This document shows positions 12,541 to 24,285 of a stretch of 64,000 bases of DNA, one piece after another. Made by a program: the position numbers and the translations under genes. A model generated the notes under the pieces. That model searched no databases and was not told where the DNA came from. It was given only the letters and a program-made list of their open reading frames with translations. Position 1 is the stretch's first letter; every line of letters starts with the position of its first letter. The DNA is taken from the NCBI RefSeq assembly GCF_029962835.1, contig NC_080581.1:20536001-20600000 (forward strand), read 5' to 3'. This stretch comes from Magnolia sinica. Taxonomy: Eukaryota; Streptophyta; Magnoliopsida; Magnoliales; Magnoliaceae.

Positions 12541-14403
12541 ATACCTTGGGGGACAATGTTGGTTAAATGTCTACATTGTTGTGATTGATGGTCGATGCCG
12601 GTTATTGATACTGATTATGAGTATGTGACAGCATAGCATCATTATACATGCCCATACGCATCATCTGCATGTTTGTTATGAGATGTGGTTGATCATTGCA
12701 TATGTCATTGAGCATGTTATGAGACTCCCTGATAGGCGGAGGTTATCTCACATGAGCACGCGGTGTGCGCAGGATTGATGCATGACTGGATTGTATGACT
12801 CATGCATCTTGCATTATGATTACTGTACGCCCTAGCGACATCAGGGTCGTAGCCTCCACAGGCATATCTTGGATGGCCAAATGGGACACCGGAAATGTTT
12901 GGTTCTAGCATACGGGCGCCATAGATGTCCCTGGGTGAAAATCCCTAAACCTCCGTGGCCAGGAGACGCCCCAACATCGAGACCGAGTGCATGCATGGGC
13001 GCCCGAGTGCCGAATACCAGGAGGCCGCGTCTCCCACTGTGTCGTGGTCGGTTGGGAGGGGGTGTGGCCTTACCCACCCGAGGGTAGGGAGCAATACTAG
13101 GCTGAGTTTGACCAGCTCGTGAATGGGTCCTCTATCGACGTGCCGGATAGGTATTGGCAGACTATTGGCCAGGCGGATAGTGAGGTTTCTTACGCTCACT
13201 TGGACTGTGCGGCTAGGAGAGCGGCAGTGCCATTTGGAGTGTACTAAACCCCGGTGATGATCCTAGAGATGAACTGTACTGATATGTGGATTTAGTGAGC
13301 AGGAGTTGCATACTCATTCATGCATTCATTCATTCACTATCTACTCGGGTTGGTGGTACGCAACTAGTTGTTACGTGTGCCTTCGCAATGGCCAGGATTT
13401 TGGTTGGGGCGCGCGACTAACCTGAGATCAGGAGTTTACCACATTGAGTCTGACTATCCAAATTTAGGTATGGGACTAGTTTGGATAGAAGTCCCTTGTG
13501 GTGGACCCCATAGCCTGCGATACTACGTACTACCATCTCGACTTCACACTCCAGCATGTTCGTTCCATTCACACCGCATATTGCATTATATCCGCGGCAT
13601 ACGACATCTTGGGTTACTGTGCTTCTGCATTTATATGGTCTAGATATGGCTGACGTATTTGTGAACATATAAGGAATTATATACCCCATTGCATTCTCGA
13701 CATTTGATATTTGGCTCTTTATGACTCCTCGTTTGTATAGCTGTTATATACTGCGTATTCTGATATTGATTGGCTCATGGACTTGTTCGTATTTCCGCTT
13801 ACTCTGTTATCGTATGATCTATGATCTTGTGAGTATTTCTGTTTACTCTGATAATTCCTGCTCTTGTCAGTATTTCTGCTTATTTAGATAATTCATGATC
13901 TTGCTAGTATCTTTGCTTATTCCGATATTGTACGATTTATGGATTACCAGTATTTCCAGTTTGTATGATAATGGCATTGTATTGAATACTTGGCACTTAC
14001 CTTGTGCACACACTTACACTACCCTCTAAGCTTTTTATAAGCTTATGCACGATAGATGCGTGCAAATGATGATAGGTTGCAGCAGTGTTGAGCTTGGAGC
14101 GTGAAGCAGTCCTCTGGAGCTTGATTTTTTTTATTTATGTATTTTTCTTTCAGTATTGTATTCAAATGTTTATATTAGTGGATATGTGATGATGATGTTG
14201 TCTTTGTAATTTGGGTATACTTGTGATTATGCTTATTACGAGTTAAATATACATTGAAAAAAAAAGTCCTCATTGTAGGATCCCAGGATCGGAATCTGGC
14301 GTATGAATGCTAGGAGCCGAGAATGGGGTACTACGGAGGCTGTCGGCATTAGATTCGGTGATCGGGATTCCTGTGAATCCGATTTTCGAGTTTGGGGCGT
14401 GAC
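12541..14403. other. Rest of the 6 kb LTR-type insertion, no gene seen
   Basis: Open frames of 60-90 codons occur on both strands but show no recognisable domain. A pyrimidine-rich stretch with loosely repeated TAGTATTTCTG-like words at 13790-13960 is the only visible structure. Confidence 0.5.
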
Positions 14404-14659
14404 ACGAGTCACCAAGCTAATTTGATCCGAGTTGGTTCGAGTTGAGGTTCGATCTGAGTCGGTTCGAGTCAAGGTTCGATCCAAGTCGAGTCGAGCTCGA
14501 GCAAGCTCGAACTTGGTTCAAAATTTTTTCGAGCTCCAAAAACTAACTTGACTCGGTCTAAATCCAATTTCGAGCCGAGGCGAGTCAAGCTTTTCCGAGT
14601 CGAATCGAGCGAGCTGATCGAGCTAACTTGACTCGTGTACAACTCTAATCTTACATTGC

Positions 14660-15040
14660 CTCATCAAGAGTGGTGTCACGTGAATACAATCATGAAAATT
14701 GTATCAAATGTTGGTTGCAGCTACCTAAATTGCTTCAACTATTTTCTATAACTCCTATTATGTGACCAGCTACCTGAATTAAGAGAAGGTTTATGGGCTT
14801 CCTCTATCTATACCTACACTAGGTATTTATTTTTATTATTATCGTCTTTGTCAACTTTGAATATTATTTTATCTCCTAGCGAGGGATTAGACCTATGTTT
14901 TTTTTTTTTTCATGCAACCCACACTACCACAAAGCTCCCAACCTCTTTGGTAGCTTTAATAGCTTACTCTCTCAACCCCATGTTTAATATTCCTTATGAA
15001 GTTAATTGTAATTGATTTAATAAAATTACTCTTTTTATTG
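14660..15040. other. Unassigned sequence upstream of the XRCC3-like exon
   Basis: AT-rich unique-looking sequence between the hAT-like element and the pseudo-exon. It ends in TTTTTATTGCAG, a good plant splice acceptor, so it could be remnant intron. No exon was recognised in it. Confidence 0.3.
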
Positions 15041-15043
15041 CAG

Positions 15044-15214
15044 TTCCAAATCAAAAATATCGAAATGATTTTGAAGTCGTCGTTGTTTTTCAATATCTCT
15101 AGGAAACTTATGTTGCTAGCAAATAATTTTGGTCTTGTAATGGTTGTTACCAATCAAGCTATTGATTTTGTTACAAATGATTTGACAAATGGAGCAAAGG
15201 CTAGCAATTTCTAG
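15044..15214 (+). pseudogene. XRCC3-like (RAD51 paralog) exon fragment, broken
   Basis: After the acceptor CAG at 15041-15043 the frame encodes a stretch containing SSLFFNISRKLMLLANNFGL and then VMVVTNQAIDFV. This resembles the RAD51-paralog core around the second ATP-site strand, best recalled from plant XRCC3 (a DNA repair protein of homologous recombination) with its conserved VVTNQV block. The frame stops at TAG (15212-15214). Just beyond, another frame offers RHYSSSDK, loosely like the expected YSSGR block, which suggests a frameshift. No other exon was found, so this is probably a relic or captured fragment. The family call rests on memory of the motif, not on an alignment. Confidence 0.5.
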
Positions 15215-16658
15215 GAGCTCTAGGCACTACTCTTCGTCCGATAAACATTGCTTTCATCACGACTTATATGCAACAAAAACAGCATCAATGCAATTCTTCA
15301 TAAAATAAATACAAACCAACTCACAATAGATCTTTTTTTTTTTTTTTTTTTTGTCAACATGATGTTAACCAATGGAGAGCATATATGGAGTAGTAGATAA
15401 AGCTCTATATAAAATAAGACTTGGAAATTAGTTGAATTACCTAAAGGGCTGAAAGCTATTAGTTCCAAATGGATTTACAACTTAGGGGTATTTGCTTTTT
15501 CACTTACGCATGTAAATGATGGTAAATGAGGGCCAAAAGGTAATCATAACCTACCAAAGGAATTCATCCAGGTGGTGTTGACCGTTACTACTTTTGACAC
15601 TAATATTAAGGTTAAGAAAAAAATTTGTGGGGCCCACAATGATGTATATGTTTCATATATGTCGTCCATCCATTATAACAACTCATGTAGGGAATGAACC
15701 CAAAAATGAGAAGGATCCAAAGCACAAGTGGACCACAACACCTGAAACAGAGGGAATTGAATGCATAATGTTTAAAACTTCTTTAGGGCCACAAAAGTTT
15801 TGGATGAAGCTGATATTTGTGTTTTTTGTTTATTCATGTCTGTTTAACCTTATGAACAGGTTAGATGATCGATACATGTGATAGTGAGCCCTAAAAAGGG
15901 CCCAATGTTTTAACGGTGGGCGTTATTATCCTATAATTCTTGTGGTGTTGTAACGCCCCAGCCTTCCAATAATCGAGTATTGGATGTCTTCGGGCAACAC
16001 TAGATATTTTTTTTTTTAAAAATTAGTCATGCGATTACACGTGCCCACACACGTCTTTCCCTTGAAAATCTAGATTTTGGGCGAAAACCCTAATTATAAA
16101 AACCCTTTGTGTGATGCGACTCCATGCGTAGACGAGCCTGAATAGCCTAAAAACCTATTAGTGAGCCCAGACCTCAAAAACTCATAACTTGATAGATTCC
16201 TCACCCCACCGAATTGACTATTTCGACCCCTGTGGGACTCGGACATTGGGTCCCTCATCCGCTTGCTTTCGAGTGTTCGATTAGGTAGAGCCCACATATG
16301 AGTGCTTCAAGTTGAATGCCCGACCCGTACGTTAATTGCTCGAACCGTTTGGTTGGTCCTTCCACCCCTATAACCTTCGAAACCGCATTAAACCCAACCC
16401 AAAAGTCCTAGGTCAACCCGTAATAGCTTATGGTTAGAATCCAAAACCTTAAGTCGGTGATGAAGCTCAAATTGTGCCCAAAATGTAGTTCAGTCAGTCT
16501 GATCGGCCACCCTGTTGGTCCGACCGATCTATGTAGCCTGAGAACCTGTGAAATTGGTGCTTTGTTGGTTTGGTTGACAGAGTTGTTGGTTGAAGTTAGT
16601 CCGACTGATAGTCCTTGAGTTTTTATACCCTTATGATCCATCAACTTTTTGTTTAGGG

Positions 16659-16667
16659 CTATATATG
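16659..16667 (+). promoter_or_regulatory. LTR TATA box
   Basis: CTATATATG sits about 710 bp into the LTR. It is followed at about 40 bp by a long GA-rich tract, as expected of a U3/R boundary and transcribed leader. Confidence 0.5.
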
Positions 16668-16687
16668 GCCCTTTCACCCTTTTCTTT

Positions 16688-16737
16688 CATTTTAAGAGAT
16701 TGAGAGAGGGAGGGAGGAAGAGAGAGAGGGAGGGAGG

Positions 16738-16784
<47 letters not shown>

Positions 16785-16830
16785 AGTGAGAAATGGAGAT
16801 GGAGAGAGAAAGGGAGATCGAGATTGAGAG
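16688..16830. repeat. GA-rich tract with (GA)n microsatellite
   Basis: GAGAGAGGGAGGGAGG words lead into an uninterrupted GA run at about 16742-16781, then further purine-rich sequence. On the opposite strand it encodes only Ser/Leu low-complexity peptide. Confidence 0.95.
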
Positions 16831-17090
16831 AGTTGAGCATGCACATCGCCGTTCATGTGCCTCCCTGCCCCTTTGTTGGCTCATGCGTGCTATTTGTGTT
16901 CTAGAAAGCACATACATGCGAAGCTTTTGGAGCTGGACCAGCCTGTAGTCGTTGCCCAACTGGGTGCTTAAGTTTTCCTTTGATGTTGTGGCATTGGACC
17001 GTCCTTTCAGGCCTAAATTCGGGGCCACGTTGCTAGATCGGTTTAGCTTAGGAAAATCGATAGGTAGAAATCCCTGTTAGCTTCTAAATT

Positions 17091-17290
17091 TAGGTTTAAT
17101 CTGGATGGATTTTGATTCAAACCTTAGATTGTGACACTAGGGTTTAGTTTTTCCCCAAACCCTAATTCTTTGTTGTAGGAGTCGTCGTTTAATCTAGATG
17201 GATTTTGATTCAAACCTTATATTGTGACACTTGGGTTTGGTTTTTCCCCAAACCCCAATTCTTTGTTGTAGGAGTCGTCGTTCAATAGCG
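17091..17290 (+). repeat. Direct duplication of about 100 bp
   Basis: TTTAATCTGGATGGATTTTG and TTTAATCTAGATGGATTTTG open two copies, each ending near TTCTTTGTTGTAGGAGTCGT and spaced about 100 bp apart. The copies are nearly identical, so the duplication looks recent relative to the LTR. Confidence 0.8.
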
Positions 17291-17999
17291 AGATTGGGAT
17301 TGGAGCACTTGAACCTAGAAACCCTATCTGGGACAAGGTGAAAATTTACCCTTCAAGCTTTCCATGATATTCTAGGTAATGTTTGTTTTATATGTAATTG
17401 GTTATGTGTTTTCTCATTAAGCATGTGTAGGTTTTGTTAATAGACTTGAATGGTAAATGGGTTATGAATTATCCTTCTTTGATAAAATAGCTAAGCACCA
17501 TGAATTATGATCATTAGAAGTTGTTTACATCATTAACCATCAATTTTTATGGAGTGCTATGTGGTTTCATTGTTTCCATTATGAGCTCTATATACATGTG
17601 TAGTTGTTCGCCACCTTTAGAAAGCAACTATATGCCTTGACTGTCGCCTGTAGAAATTATGTACATGTGGACTAGGTTTACTACTTCCATAAAGCATGTA
17701 TGTGGGTTAGCCATCATATTTATAAATTAGTTAAGTGTATTTAATTGTTATCTTTACGAATCATAGGAAGGAATCTTTGAATTAGTAGCCCCGTTTTATT
17801 AGTTGAAAGATTTCCATTTCAACATGTTGCCCTTTATGTCATTTTCTTAGGAGAACTCATTGTTGTCTTTTCATGGGACTTTCTTAGCCATGATTGCCTT
17901 TGGATCGGACACCTTTTATGTTAATAGGGTTGGTAGTTGAAAGGATTCCTTATATAATTTGATGGATGTATACTGGGCTATTTATAATTAGGATTAGTA

Positions 18000-20590
18000 T
18001 CGGTTGGAGATGGGCATCTGAGGCATGGAGATTTTACCAGGTGACTACTCATTGCGAATATATTTTTCTCTGTATTTTACAAGCTGGTTAGCCACTATGG
18101 GCATCGCACATCAACTAGATGTGCATCCCCAACCCGATGTAGTTAAATTGTTAGATTGTTATAGGATAGACTTGAAAAAGCAGAGCTAAGAGTCCTAGAA
18201 AGGTGAATAGGACTGCTAAATTTAAAAAATTAAATACGGAATAAGGAAGAAATAAATAAAGATAGCACTTATCAATTCAAATAACAGAAATGAATAGCAA
18301 CCTCAAATGTACAAGTATTGAGAGGTCGATACAGATGTTGTTCTAAGGACAACCTTACACAAAAAACCAATGGCTTATGGTAGGACAACATGATTTCTAG
18401 AACGTCTGTGTATCAAAATTCCAAACAAATACAGAGGAATAAAGAATAAAATAGAAATAAATTTCTACTGCTATTACAATATTCACCACATGTGCAGAAA
18501 GTAAATTACAATCATTCACTACAAATGCTGAAAATAAATTACAACATTCACACACTTAAGCACATTCAACCATCCACAACAACTCCAACAATTATAGTAG
18601 TTCGCTTGTGTGTACACCAACTGTTAGAAAACAACCACATAACTACTCCACTCCCAATATCCTTACCCTCAGGATATTGGCTTTCACTATGAAATAGGTT
18701 TTCCAAGGTTCACCCGAAACCTTCACAATTGTGTTTTCAAAAGGGCTACCACAATAAAAAACCCCACTCACTGAGATTTTCTGTCTATTTCAGTTAAAAC
18801 CGAAAATGAAAGATTTTTTGGCAATCTTACAAACTAAATACAGAAAATTGAAATGTACTTATCTGAGGATTCTTCTTTTGATGAAGCCCGGTAGAACCAA
18901 TTCGATATAGATGTTCAACGTAGATGTTCAATGTACAAACTCACATATGAAAAGGTTCTTAGATCTAAATGATTTTTAGATCAAATTGACCTGGGCTAGC
19001 TTGATTTGATTTTGATCTCAAAAAGGGTAAACGTAATATTCCCTTTCAAAAGAAATAGAATTGAATAGAGATCACAAAATCAAATACAAAAAGCTATTAA
19101 AAGAATCTTAAATACTAACCAATTAGCTTCTCAAATGTGGGGATAAGTTCTCTTAGAGTTGTGACTTGAATATCTTGGAATAGAATGAAAAACTCTGAAA
19201 ATCGTCCTCAATTTATAAGCAAAAATACTGTTCACTCGACTGGCCTAGTGGTTGGTTTGACTGGTCGAAGGATCAACAATATTTCAAAATTTTGAGCGTG
19301 ATAAGATAAGATCGCTACTCGACTGGTCAAATGGCCTGCTCGACTGGTCGAGCAATGCATTTGACTGGTTGAGTGGGACCTAGAAAGGTTGTTGGACTTT
19401 GAGTCAAGCCTGCTCAACTGGTCGAGCAGTCTCTAGGATTGGTCGAGGGTCTAACAGAAATTCTGAAAATTCACAACAAACCTTGGACTGGTAGAGAAAA
19501 TTCTTAGACTGGTCGAGCCAATGTCTGGACTAGTCAACATAGGTTAGGACTAGTCAAGAAAAAGCCAGTAAAATTATATAATGACCCAAATTAAGTATGC
19601 AATTAATATGACCTATCCTATAGTCAATCTAGGGTCATTCATACCTTATAGGTGAAAATTGAACATTGAAACATCGTTCGCTTCGGTTGATAGTTTATCT
19701 TAAAGTACATGAAGCTTGTCATTGTATACTTGAAGATGAGCTTAAACTAGTGACCTTGTGACTTGAGTTTCAACTTGAGTATATGAGCTTAAGCTTGAGA
19801 AGATTACTTGAGCTTGAATTCTTAAGTAATGCATACTGTGTTGTTATAGTTGAAGCTTGAAAACTTGATCTAGTAATTGATCGTCTTGATGTTGTACTTG
19901 AATCTCTTGGTCTTGTACTTGAGCTTCTTGAACTTGAATTTGAACTTCTTAAACTTGTACTTGAATGTAGGCAAGGATGATATAGAGTTGAGCTACACAA
20001 GATACAGATTCCAAGAGGTTTTGACACTACAAAATTTGACAAATCTAGGAGCTAGATAAGATAGCATTTACAAGACTGTCTAAATTTGTTTGTTTTGTGG
20101 ATGTTTAGATTGATGTAGGATAGACTGTTTGAATTTGTTTGCCTTATGGATGTGTTGCTTGTAAACTATGTATTTTTATCTTAGATTTATGGCGGTTGGA
20201 GAAAGAACCGGGGGCATGAAGATTTTACCAAGTGCCTAACCAGTGTGGATGTACTTTTCTCTATATTTTACTAGTTGATTAGCCATTATAGGCGTTGCAT
20301 GCCAGTGGGACACGCATCCCCAACTTAGAATTATGATAGGTTAGCTTGTCATAGCTTAAGTAGTTGATTGTTGATGATAGGCATTCAAAGCATGTGGATT
20401 TTATCAAGCGCCTAATATGTATGGACGTACTTTCAAGCATTTTACTGGCTAGCTAGTTTATTATAGGCATCCCTTTTGTTATGGATTTTACCGGGTGGCT
20501 AGTCAATATGGACGAGTCTTTTCGTACTTTATTGGCAGGTTAGCCATTAGAGGCCGTTGTATGCCAATTAGCTACATGCCCTCAACCTTG
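18000..20590 (+). repeat. LTR-internal tandem array interrupted by repeat B
   Basis: The pattern GGTTGGAGA..., GAGATTTTACCAGGTG, CTCTGTATTTTACAAGCTGG, TTAGCCACTATGGGC and GTGCATCCCCAACCCGATG recurs at 18005-18145, 20190-20325, about 20370-20480, and 20485-20590. Divergence is moderate. Copy B splits the array after the first unit. Confidence 0.6.
18175..20060 (+). repeat. Dispersed noncoding repeat family, copy B
   Basis: It opens with AAGAGTCCTAGAAAGGTGAA. It carries ACTACTCCACTCCCAATATC and ACCCTCAGGATATTGGC, then a block of ACTGGTCGAG-like words (19220-19560), a tail of reiterated CTTGAACTTG-like words (19740-19970), and ACTACAAAATTTGACAAATC near 20030. The order matches copies A and C. 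The flanks TAGGATAGACT (18164-18174 and about 20115-20125) repeat, but this could come from the surrounding tandem array. Confidence 0.55.
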
Positions 20591-21033
20591 AGATTAGTTT
20601 TTACACCCTACACATTAGATAGGATTAGTCTTGTGTGATTCATATGCTACGTTGTTTCATTATATTTTATGCGTGATAGATAATTACAAATCGTATATTG
20701 TGAACTTCTGCTTTAATCATTACCATGATTGGCTATTATGTCGCATGTTAATCTTAGGGGTACTTTGTCACTACGTAGGCCTCTAGTGCATTCCATTTAA
20801 CATATTCAGGGATCTTAGGAGTAGAGCAAGATTTTAGTGTGTATCTTGGTGCCTAGCAGGGAGACGAGAGTGAAGGAGTTTTCTTTATATGTTAGTTTAT
20901 GTTATGTATATCATGTTTATTGTAGTTGTGTTATCCTTAGTGAAGGATTTAGAATTTATTACATTTCCGATGTTTACCTCAACACTTTATGGTCTTATTA
21001 TCTATACCCACCTTTGTTTATTGCCGTGCTGCT

Positions 21034-23144
21034 TGTTCGCAACCTGAAGTGTAGGGTCGCGATGTAGTAATAATCTCGGTAAGACCGAGGTCGAATCCAC
21101 GGGGACTGAAACTTGTACGTATTTTAAAAGTAACCAGAACTAGAACCAGCTAGAAGAAGATGTAATTTAAATCAGAAGAATTTAAGAGGATAATTGTAAA
21201 TTATGTAACTAAAACTTATAAAATTCAAAGGTGGGAAACTAGGGATTCTAAGGATCCACTTGTAGAGATCGGGGAGATCTATGCTTGATTCACGAACACA
21301 ACTAGAATCAAAGTCCCATCTTCATCCAATTGGAAGATTATTCATTAAAAATCAATTCTGAACTTCCTTTGATCTAGTTTTCTATGAATGATAGGTACGA
21401 GAACTAGAAGTGATTCTATTACAAAACCATGCTCATGAGACAAAGCAAACAACGGAATTTAACCAATCCATAACCAATCTAAGAGAATTATGAACGTTAG
21501 GAAGGGTTCCATCATCCAACCATGTCCATGAGATGATGGTGAACAACAGGGGTTCCTACGTTCACAACCTCATCAATGAAAAAAACATGCTCAAAGCTAT
21601 CACAGATCCATTGTAATTTAAGTCACAACAAACCATTAAAAACTAAAAGCATTTCTTATAATCAAACTAGAAGCAAAGATAGTTCAACTTAAACATGAAT
21701 CAAAGCCATAGAGAGCATCCCATCATGCTACAAGCTTCACCTCTTAGCCCTAACTAAGAGGTTTAGCCAATCATAGACACGATCAAGCTAAAATCTCTTA
21801 AAAACATCAAAGGAAAAAAAAACTAAAGAAGGAAGAAAAAAAACTCTTTGAAGCCGACCTGCTCCACGGCTCTCTCTCTCTCCCTCTTCACATCTCACGT
21901 CCACAGCTCTAGATGATCCCCTTCTCGTGCGTTCTCCCTCTCCTTTATAGGCGCTGTAGGTTGGTGGCTAGGAGTGTGTAAGGGTGAAGTTTACGCAACA
22001 ACAACAAAACTACAAACTGCGTGCATGTGGAACAAGTTTTCGGGATGGCTGAACATCTCAGCTCCGGATTTTCTCTATGGCTGGGGTCAGCTTTGGCCTG
22101 GGATCCATCTAAACGGTTCAGATTGGCCAACCGATCAGAGGTGGTAGGCCACATCTTCCCGAAATTTCCATAATTCTCGGACATGCGTTACTTACGCACA
22201 TCAACCTGCGCTGAACCCTGTGGGGCCCACGATCGACGTCGGTGAGGAAATCCACTCCGTCCATTGGATTCCTCTCGAAATTTTGGTTCAGAATGGACAC
22301 TTTTGTTTGAGTTTGGTGTAGCCCAAGGGATCAAATTTTCCTGCCGTTCATCCTGTGTTTAAAGTGGTCTTCTTGTGAGCACGTGCATGGATCCCTTTGG
22401 ATACCATGGTTGTGGTCGAAATCTCCTCCTGGTTCGAATGGACGGTTCAGATCAACGAAATGGTCCAAGGTGGTGGGCCACCACACGTCCTAGCGGACGT
22501 CTGTCCGCTCCTCTACGTTAGAGAAGGAAGAAGTCGGTTGGGTAAGCGACCTTTGATCAACTTCTTAGTCTAGTGCGCTACGGGTGTGCGTGCGCTGTGC
22601 ACAAGCACACCACTCAAGGTGGGGTCCACAGTGATGTTTTGAGAAATGTGCTCCTTTCATTCATCCTTCCATCCAATTTAAGGGGTTGAGCCCAAGTTTG
22701 AAGCATATCCAGAGATCAGGTGGGCCCCAAATCAGTGATTTATAGTTGATCTTACCGTTGGACCACTTCCATAAAGATCCAAGGGATGAAATTTTACGTG
22801 TATGGTTACTTTATGCTCCTTAGGCTTGATATAAAGTTTCGTGCCAAATGGATAATGAGAACCCTATGATCTTGCATCCAGGATGATTTTCAGGCCTTTT
22901 TATTTTCAATCACTGGGTTTTCTCGGATCTTTGGCGTGTGAATTCTTCAATTTCGATCTCCTAAGATCCATCCCTTGCTTTGTGATTCTTGAGCATCAAA
23001 TCTATGCTTTTAGTATCCTTTTCAGTTCAAGCTCCTAAATTTACCTTGTAACGCAAACATGATTAAAATAGAATGTTAAGCATTATCATGTTCATAAAAC
23101 CAAGTGACAACTGGGGTCTAATATGTAATATTTGACCCTCAACA
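21034..23144 (-). repeat. 3' LTR of the Athila-type element
   Basis: On the minus strand it begins TGTTGAGGGTCAAATATT and ends GGTTGCGAACA. It matches 30199-32344 along its length, with many substitutions and a few indels (2111 against 2146 bp). Confidence 0.9.
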
Positions 23145-24285
23145 CAATCTCCAACCAGCATTTTGCTAGTCTCGAGCAAAGTATCCGAAAAATATTTTGA
23201 GAATTACAGGACAATTTCTATAAACTCAAGTGGTTTTTGAAAAACAATCTAGATACTAAAATTCTAAGAAGCATTAATGTTGAGCATTAGTTTCTCCTAA
23301 ACTCAAGTGCACGGTAAACTTCATGGTCAAGTTCATAGTATTAATTCATCAATTAGAACAATTCTAAACATTGAGTTCCATGGGTAAAGAGTGCAATCTT
23401 GACTCATCACAATTAAAGGTCCAATTCTCAATTTTCACGATAACATTATCAATCAAAAAGAGCATTCCGGATAACCAAACCTAAATTGAAATTTGCCTTA
23501 TAGTTCAGTCCTTTTATTCTTCCAGCTTTTGATTTTTCCATCGATGGCTCACGCTATGTCAACCTTCATAAAGATCTTTAACAGGTAGCCGTTTTCGACT
23601 ACAACTGTTTTTTTTTTTAAACGTGATGGACAAATTCCTCAGGTTGGTTCCTTCTATGCTTAGTGATTACCAAGTTAACAATTCAATATCAAACGGAAAC
23701 ATTAATGTGTAAGCCAGATGTGACATGTGAAATCATGACTTAATCATTGTTAAAAACTTCTAATCATAGATTAATAATTCGAACTTAACTGTGAAATCTA
23801 ACAGGTACTGAGTCCAAGAGTCATAATTCACTAACATTATGTATCTTATACTTCTTAAATCAAGGATGGCCTTCAAAATCACTCGAATTCACAAGATTTC
23901 CAGAAAAATTTAAAAATTTTCACTATTTTTGCTCAAGACTGAGAAAATACTAATTAGGTAACCTAATCTCCCATTCCCAACCTAAAATCTACATTGTCCT
24001 CAATGTAAAATATATAAGCATGCAATGCATATGAGACAATGAAAATAAAGGAGAAGGGATGGAAAAGTAGTACTTGAGAAAGGAATTAAGAGGCTTTTCC
24101 AAAAGGAGCTCAGCGTGAAAGTGGTCAACACAAGAGTTAAACCAACACAAAGCAAACTATCCTAGAACAAATGGAAAGCAAACTATCCTAACAGCATAAA
24201 GCCGACTATCCTAGAACGACAAAAAGCAAACTACCATAATCCTATGAAGCAGTAAACCTACTTATCCCTCCATCAGACTAGGAGA
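23145..24285 (-). other. Athila internal region between integrase and 3' LTR
   Basis: No recognisable frame. Some Athila elements carry an envelope-like gene here, and it appears absent or decayed beyond recognition. The stretch next to the LTR (GGTTGGAGATTG on the minus strand) is only a weak polypurine tract candidate. Confidence 0.5.

Larger units (their letters stand above)
8340..14404 (+). mobile_element. 6 kb solo LTR or noncoding LTR-type element
   Basis: It starts TGTGAGACTCGTATCC and ends GTTTGGGGCGTGACA. Perfect 5 bp duplications CGAGT flank it (8335-8339, 14405-14409). The host hAT-like element is continuous once this piece is removed. The right end matches the GGGGCGTTACA end of the LTR at 3381. 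No gag or pol motif was seen. The interior carries CT microsatellites, a module array at 9960-10470, a partial foldback copy near 10530-10770, and a long degenerate GGCCCA-rich stretch (10790-12540). At over 6 kb it is very long for a solo LTR, and nested insertions probably account for part of the length. Confidence 0.65.
7948..14647. mobile_element. hAT-like non-autonomous element, copy 1, split by an LTR insertion
   Basis: It begins TAGAGTTGTAG and ends GTGTACAACTCTA, a short terminal inverted repeat. It is flanked by identical 8 bp duplications ATCTTACA (7940-7947 and 14648-14655). An 8 bp duplication is the hAT superfamily signature. The element's own sequence is only about 630 bp, because 8340-14404 is a later insertion. 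The body is made of degenerate GAGTCGA, GAGCTCG and CTCGGCTCGG words with no reading frame. Three related copies lie at 53609, 56326 and 61082. Confidence 0.8.

Noticed and set aside
16631-17028. Ser/Leu-rich minus-strand frames
   Set aside because: They are translation of the GA microsatellite.
18164-20125. An 11-22 bp target duplication for repeat B
   Set aside because: The flanking TAGGATAGACT could be part of the tandem array in which B sits, so it was not used as an insertion signature.
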